Positions 62,106 to 64,000 of a stretch of DNA of 64,000 nucleotides are shown here, in pieces. The notes under the pieces were generated by a model. The model worked only from the letters and a program-made list of their open reading frames with translations, was not told the DNA's origin and ran no database searches. Numbering within the stretch: the stretch's first letter is position 1; each line of letters begins with the position of its first letter. A program made the position numbers and the translations under genes. The stretch is from DASZVB01 sp035545855 (GTDB taxonomy: Bacteria; Myxococcota_A; Polyangia; Polyangiales; Polyangiaceae). The stretch covers positions 70,910-134,909 of the forward strand of contig DASZXK010000059.1 in the NCBI GenBank assembly GCA_035545855.1. The letters are read 5' to 3'.

Positions 62106-63368
62106 ATGGCACTTCGTCCCGCGTTCCTCGTCGCCCTCGTCGCACTCACGGCCTCCCCCCTCGTCGCGTGCAGCGGCCGCTCCACGGACAAGTCGCCGAA
62201 CGGCCTGAACGGCGGCGGCGGAAATGACGGCAACGGCGGTTCGGGCTCGGGTGACTGCCCTGCGGGCATGGTGCGAATGGGAGGCGCGTGCATCTCCACC
62301 GTCGGCGCCGAGCCCTGCAAGAACCCGATCAACAGCGGGTACGACGGTGACGGGCAGTGCCTCGAAGCGCCGGACCCGGCCGAGGGCATGCAGATGCACT
62401 ACGGCCCGAAGAACTACGACGATCCCGAAGAGGTCTCCCACTACCTCATCGCTCCCGGCGACGAGTACGTGGACTGCATGTTCATGAAGACGCCGAACGA
62501 GACCGACGTCCACATGAACAACTACCACGTGCGTCTCCGCCCCGGCACGCACCACATGATCACGTACGTGCAGCCCCAGGTCGTGCCGGACAGCGTCTAC
62601 CCGGAAGCATGCAACCAGGGGCCGGGCTTCACGTTCCTCGTCGGCGCGACCGCGCCCAACACGGACATCACGTCCGTCGGGCAGGGCAACCCACCGCCCG
62701 AGTACGAAGGCGCGGCGATGCAGATCATCGCGCAATCTCAGGCCGCCGTGCAGATGCACTTCATCAACACGACGGACCAGGATCACCTGAAGGAGGGCTG
62801 GATCAACGCTCTCTACTTCCCCGACGATCAGGTGAAGATGGAAGTGAACCCGATCACCTGGCTCGGCGGCATCGGCATGAGCATCGGGCCGCACACGCAC
62901 GTCGTGACCCAGGGCGGGACGACCGCTGCCGTTCAGATCCAGGACTGCACGGTGACGGACACGCAGGCGTACGACCCGGACAACACGACGGACAAGAGCC
63001 TGAACATCATCGCGACGGTCGCGCACGCGCACTCCCACACCAGCCGCGTCGCCGCGTACATCCAGCGCGGAGGCACCGGGGAGCGCGAGAAGTTCTACGA
63101 GGACTACAACTGGGAGGAGCCCACGTTCGTCTACTACAACTCGACGACGACGAACGACCTGTGGGACCCGGTCGCGAAGAAGACCGGCGGCCTGTCGGGC
63201 CAGCTGCAGGCTCACCCCGGGGACAAGATCTCCTGGGAGTGCGAGGTCAACAACGACAGCGACAACCTCACGCTGAAGTTCTCTGACCTCGCCCTCACCG
63301 GAGAGATGTGCAACGTCTTCGGCGTCTTCGGACCGTCGAAGCAGCCCTGGTCCTGCATCTCACTGTAG
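62106..63368 (+). CDS. PHM/DBH-like copper monooxygenase lipoprotein
   Basis: A 420-residue protein with a lipoprotein signal (LVAC, Cys 22), a Gly/Asn-rich linker (30-50) and a Cys-rich small domain. It then follows the ligand order of peptidylglycine alpha-hydroxylating and dopamine beta monooxygenases: THHMITY (His 149-150), VQMHF (about 218), AHAHSHTSRVAAY (His at about 307-311) and EMCNVF (Met about 401). In PHM the matching segments hold His107/108, His172, His242/244 and Met314, and the EMCN tetrapeptide is shared. This suggests a periplasmic or surface copper enzyme that hydroxylates an organic substrate with O2 and a reductant. Similarity was judged by eye; the substrate is unknown. 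Confidence 0.75.
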   Translation: MALRPAFLVALVALTASPLVACSGRSTDKSPNGLNGGGGNDGNGGSGSGDCPAGMVRMGGACISTVGAEPCKNPINSGYDGDGQCLEAPDPAEGMQMHYGPKNYDDPEEVSHYLIAPGDEYVDCMFMKTPNETDVHMNNYHVRLRPGTHHMITYVQPQVVPDSVYPEACNQGPGFTFLVGATAPNTDITSVGQGNPPPEYEGAAMQIIAQSQAAVQMHFINTTDQDHLKEGWINALYFPDDQVKMEVNPITWLGGIGMSIGPHTHVVTQGGTTAAVQIQDCTVTDTQAYDPDNTTDKSLNIIATVAHAHSHTSRVAAYIQRGGTGEREKFYEDYNWEEPTFVYYNSTTTNDLWDPVAKKTGGLSGQLQAHPGDKISWECEVNNDSDNLTLKFSDLALTGEMCNVFGVFGPSKQPWSCISL

Positions 63369-63384
63369 GTCACGAGGGCGTGAG

Positions 63385-63418
63385 ACGCGGCCGGACGGGT
63401 CTTCCCGCCCGGCCGCGT
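63385..63418 (+). terminator. Terminator after the copper monooxygenase-like gene
   Basis: ACGCGGCCGGACGGG pairs with CCCGCCCGGCCGCGT around a short loop, with a single A-C mismatch. GCATTTGGGG follows. It lies 17 bases after the stop codon. Confidence 0.75.
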
Positions 63419-63456
63419 GCATTTGGGGTCGGGGTGCGTTCGACGAACGGCGTTTC

Positions 63457-63845
63457 GCGACTCGCCGCCCTTCGGGCGAGCTCGACGCGACGACGGGGAG
63501 CGTCGTGGGGTTTTGTTTGCGGGGGACCTGGTCCCCCGAGGCTTCCCTGCGGTCCTCGGACCTCGCCCCCTGCCGCGCCTAGCGGGGCGCGCTCGCCGTG
63601 CTCGCGGGTAGCCGTGAAGCGGCTGGACCAATCGCGGGGGGGGCGACTCGCCGCCCTGCGGGCGGGCTCGACGCGACGACGATTGGCGTCGTGGGGTCTT
63701 GTTTGTGGGGGACCTGGTCCCCCGAGGCTCCTGCGGTCCTCGGGCTTCGCCCTGCGGGCCTCGGACCTCGCCCCCTGCCGCGCCTGGCGGCGCGCGCTCG
63801 CCGTGCTCGCGGGTAGCCGTGAAGCGGCTGGACCAATCGCGGGGG
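63457..63845. repeat. Two ~186-205 bp direct repeats
   Basis: Copy 1 (63457-63640) and copy 2 (63643-63845) share GCGACTCGCCGCCC at their left ends. Each contains the palindrome GGGGGACC-T-GGTCCCCC (63521-63537 and 63706-63722), CGTCGTGGGGT upstream of it, CCTCGGACCTCGCCCCCTGC, and the 15-base tail CGGCTGGACCAATCG. Copy 2 has a ~20-base insertion. A third partial copy runs from 63901 to the edge. No stable coding frame is supported. Confidence 0.85.
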
Positions 63846-63970
63846 CTCGCCGGCTTCGCCGTGCTCGCGGGATCGTGTATCGGCTGGACCAATCGGGGGG
63901 GCGACTCGCCGCCCTGCGGGCGGGCTCGGCGCGACGTGCTCGCGGGGAGGTGAATCGGCTGGACCAATCG
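63620..63970 (+). repeat. CGGCTGGACCAATCG, four copies
   Basis: The exact 15-mer occurs at 63620-63634, 63825-63839, 63881-63895 and 63956-63970, each followed by a G-run. Spacings are 205, 56 and 75 bases. The third and fourth copies are preceded by different sequence, so the 15-mer is the conserved core. Confidence 0.9.
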
Positions 63971-63979
63971 GGGGCGAAT

Positions 63980-63995
63980 AGTTTGTATACAAACT
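63980..63995. promoter_or_regulatory. 16-bp perfect palindrome at the window edge
   Basis: AGTTTGTATACAAACT is a perfect palindrome in an otherwise GC-rich region. It has the size and form of a TetR-type operator. The gene it would control lies beyond the window. Confidence 0.55.
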
Positions 63996-64000
63996 GTCCG

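Noticed and set aside
63414..63992. Several short open frames in the right-edge repeats
   Set aside because: Their products are Arg/Pro/Gly-rich in every frame, follow the DNA repeats exactly and show no gene-like features.

Overview
The window looks like chromosomal DNA of a large-genome myxobacterium (Myxococcota, probably order Polyangiales). The evidence is very high GC with strong G/C third-position bias, three eukaryote-like Ser/Thr protein kinases with Ala/Pro/Lys-rich tails, many Cys-rich lipoproteins with MopE-like motifs, a trypsin-like protease ending in a MYXO-CTERM-type sorting signal, and an ImuA/ImuB/DnaE2 mutasome. This assignment is an inference from gene content; no 16S gene is present. 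Gene density is high. Only two stretches longer than 300 bases lack a protein gene: 46,850-47,450 and 63,369-64,000.

Layout. 1-9.4 kb: partial M15/DUF882 peptidase-like gene, tyrS, bioA, Cys-rich lipoproteins, a flavin reductase-like protein, an acetoacetate decarboxylase-like protein and a diheme cytochrome c. 9.4-17 kb: SOS mutagenesis block dnaE2, a transmembrane Ser/Thr kinase, imuB and imuA, all on the minus strand, with a matching GTTCAGTA-containing site upstream of imuA and of dnaE2. 17-21 kb: lipoprotein, a second kinase, a TPR/PEGA-like membrane protein and larE. 21-35 kb, minus strand: a long block of core genes: lptA-lptB-rpoN-hpf-ptsN-hprK-rapZ-HPr-ptsI, a 5'-nucleotidase, rpsO and pnp. 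It joins LPS export, sigma-54, ribosome hibernation and a complete phosphorelay PTS without any sugar permease. 35-46 kb: PQQ-like propeller protein, Fe-S-like protein, a small sigma factor, an M16-like lipoprotein, a MYXO-CTERM protease, guaA, tRNA-Pro(UGG), a mono-heme cytochrome and small proteins.

46.9-47.4 kb holds the strongest candidate for something undescribed: an apparently noncoding, highly structured RNA of about 455 nt. It contains several perfect helices and GNRA-capped hairpins and ends in a 13-bp perfect terminator. It does not resemble RNase P RNA, tmRNA, SRP RNA or 6S RNA by eye.

47.4-64 kb: a GT-C-like membrane protein, an esterase, a HelD-like helicase, a DUF2167 protein overlapping an M50 protease, an aldehyde dehydrogenase, a class II amidotransferase, a MsrP-like molybdoenzyme paired with a PepSY-type membrane protein, a kinase-propeller fusion, a serine acetyltransferase and a lipoprotein with the copper-ligand pattern of peptidylglycine/dopamine monooxygenases. 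The right edge is a GC-rich array of direct repeats ending in a perfect 16-bp palindrome.
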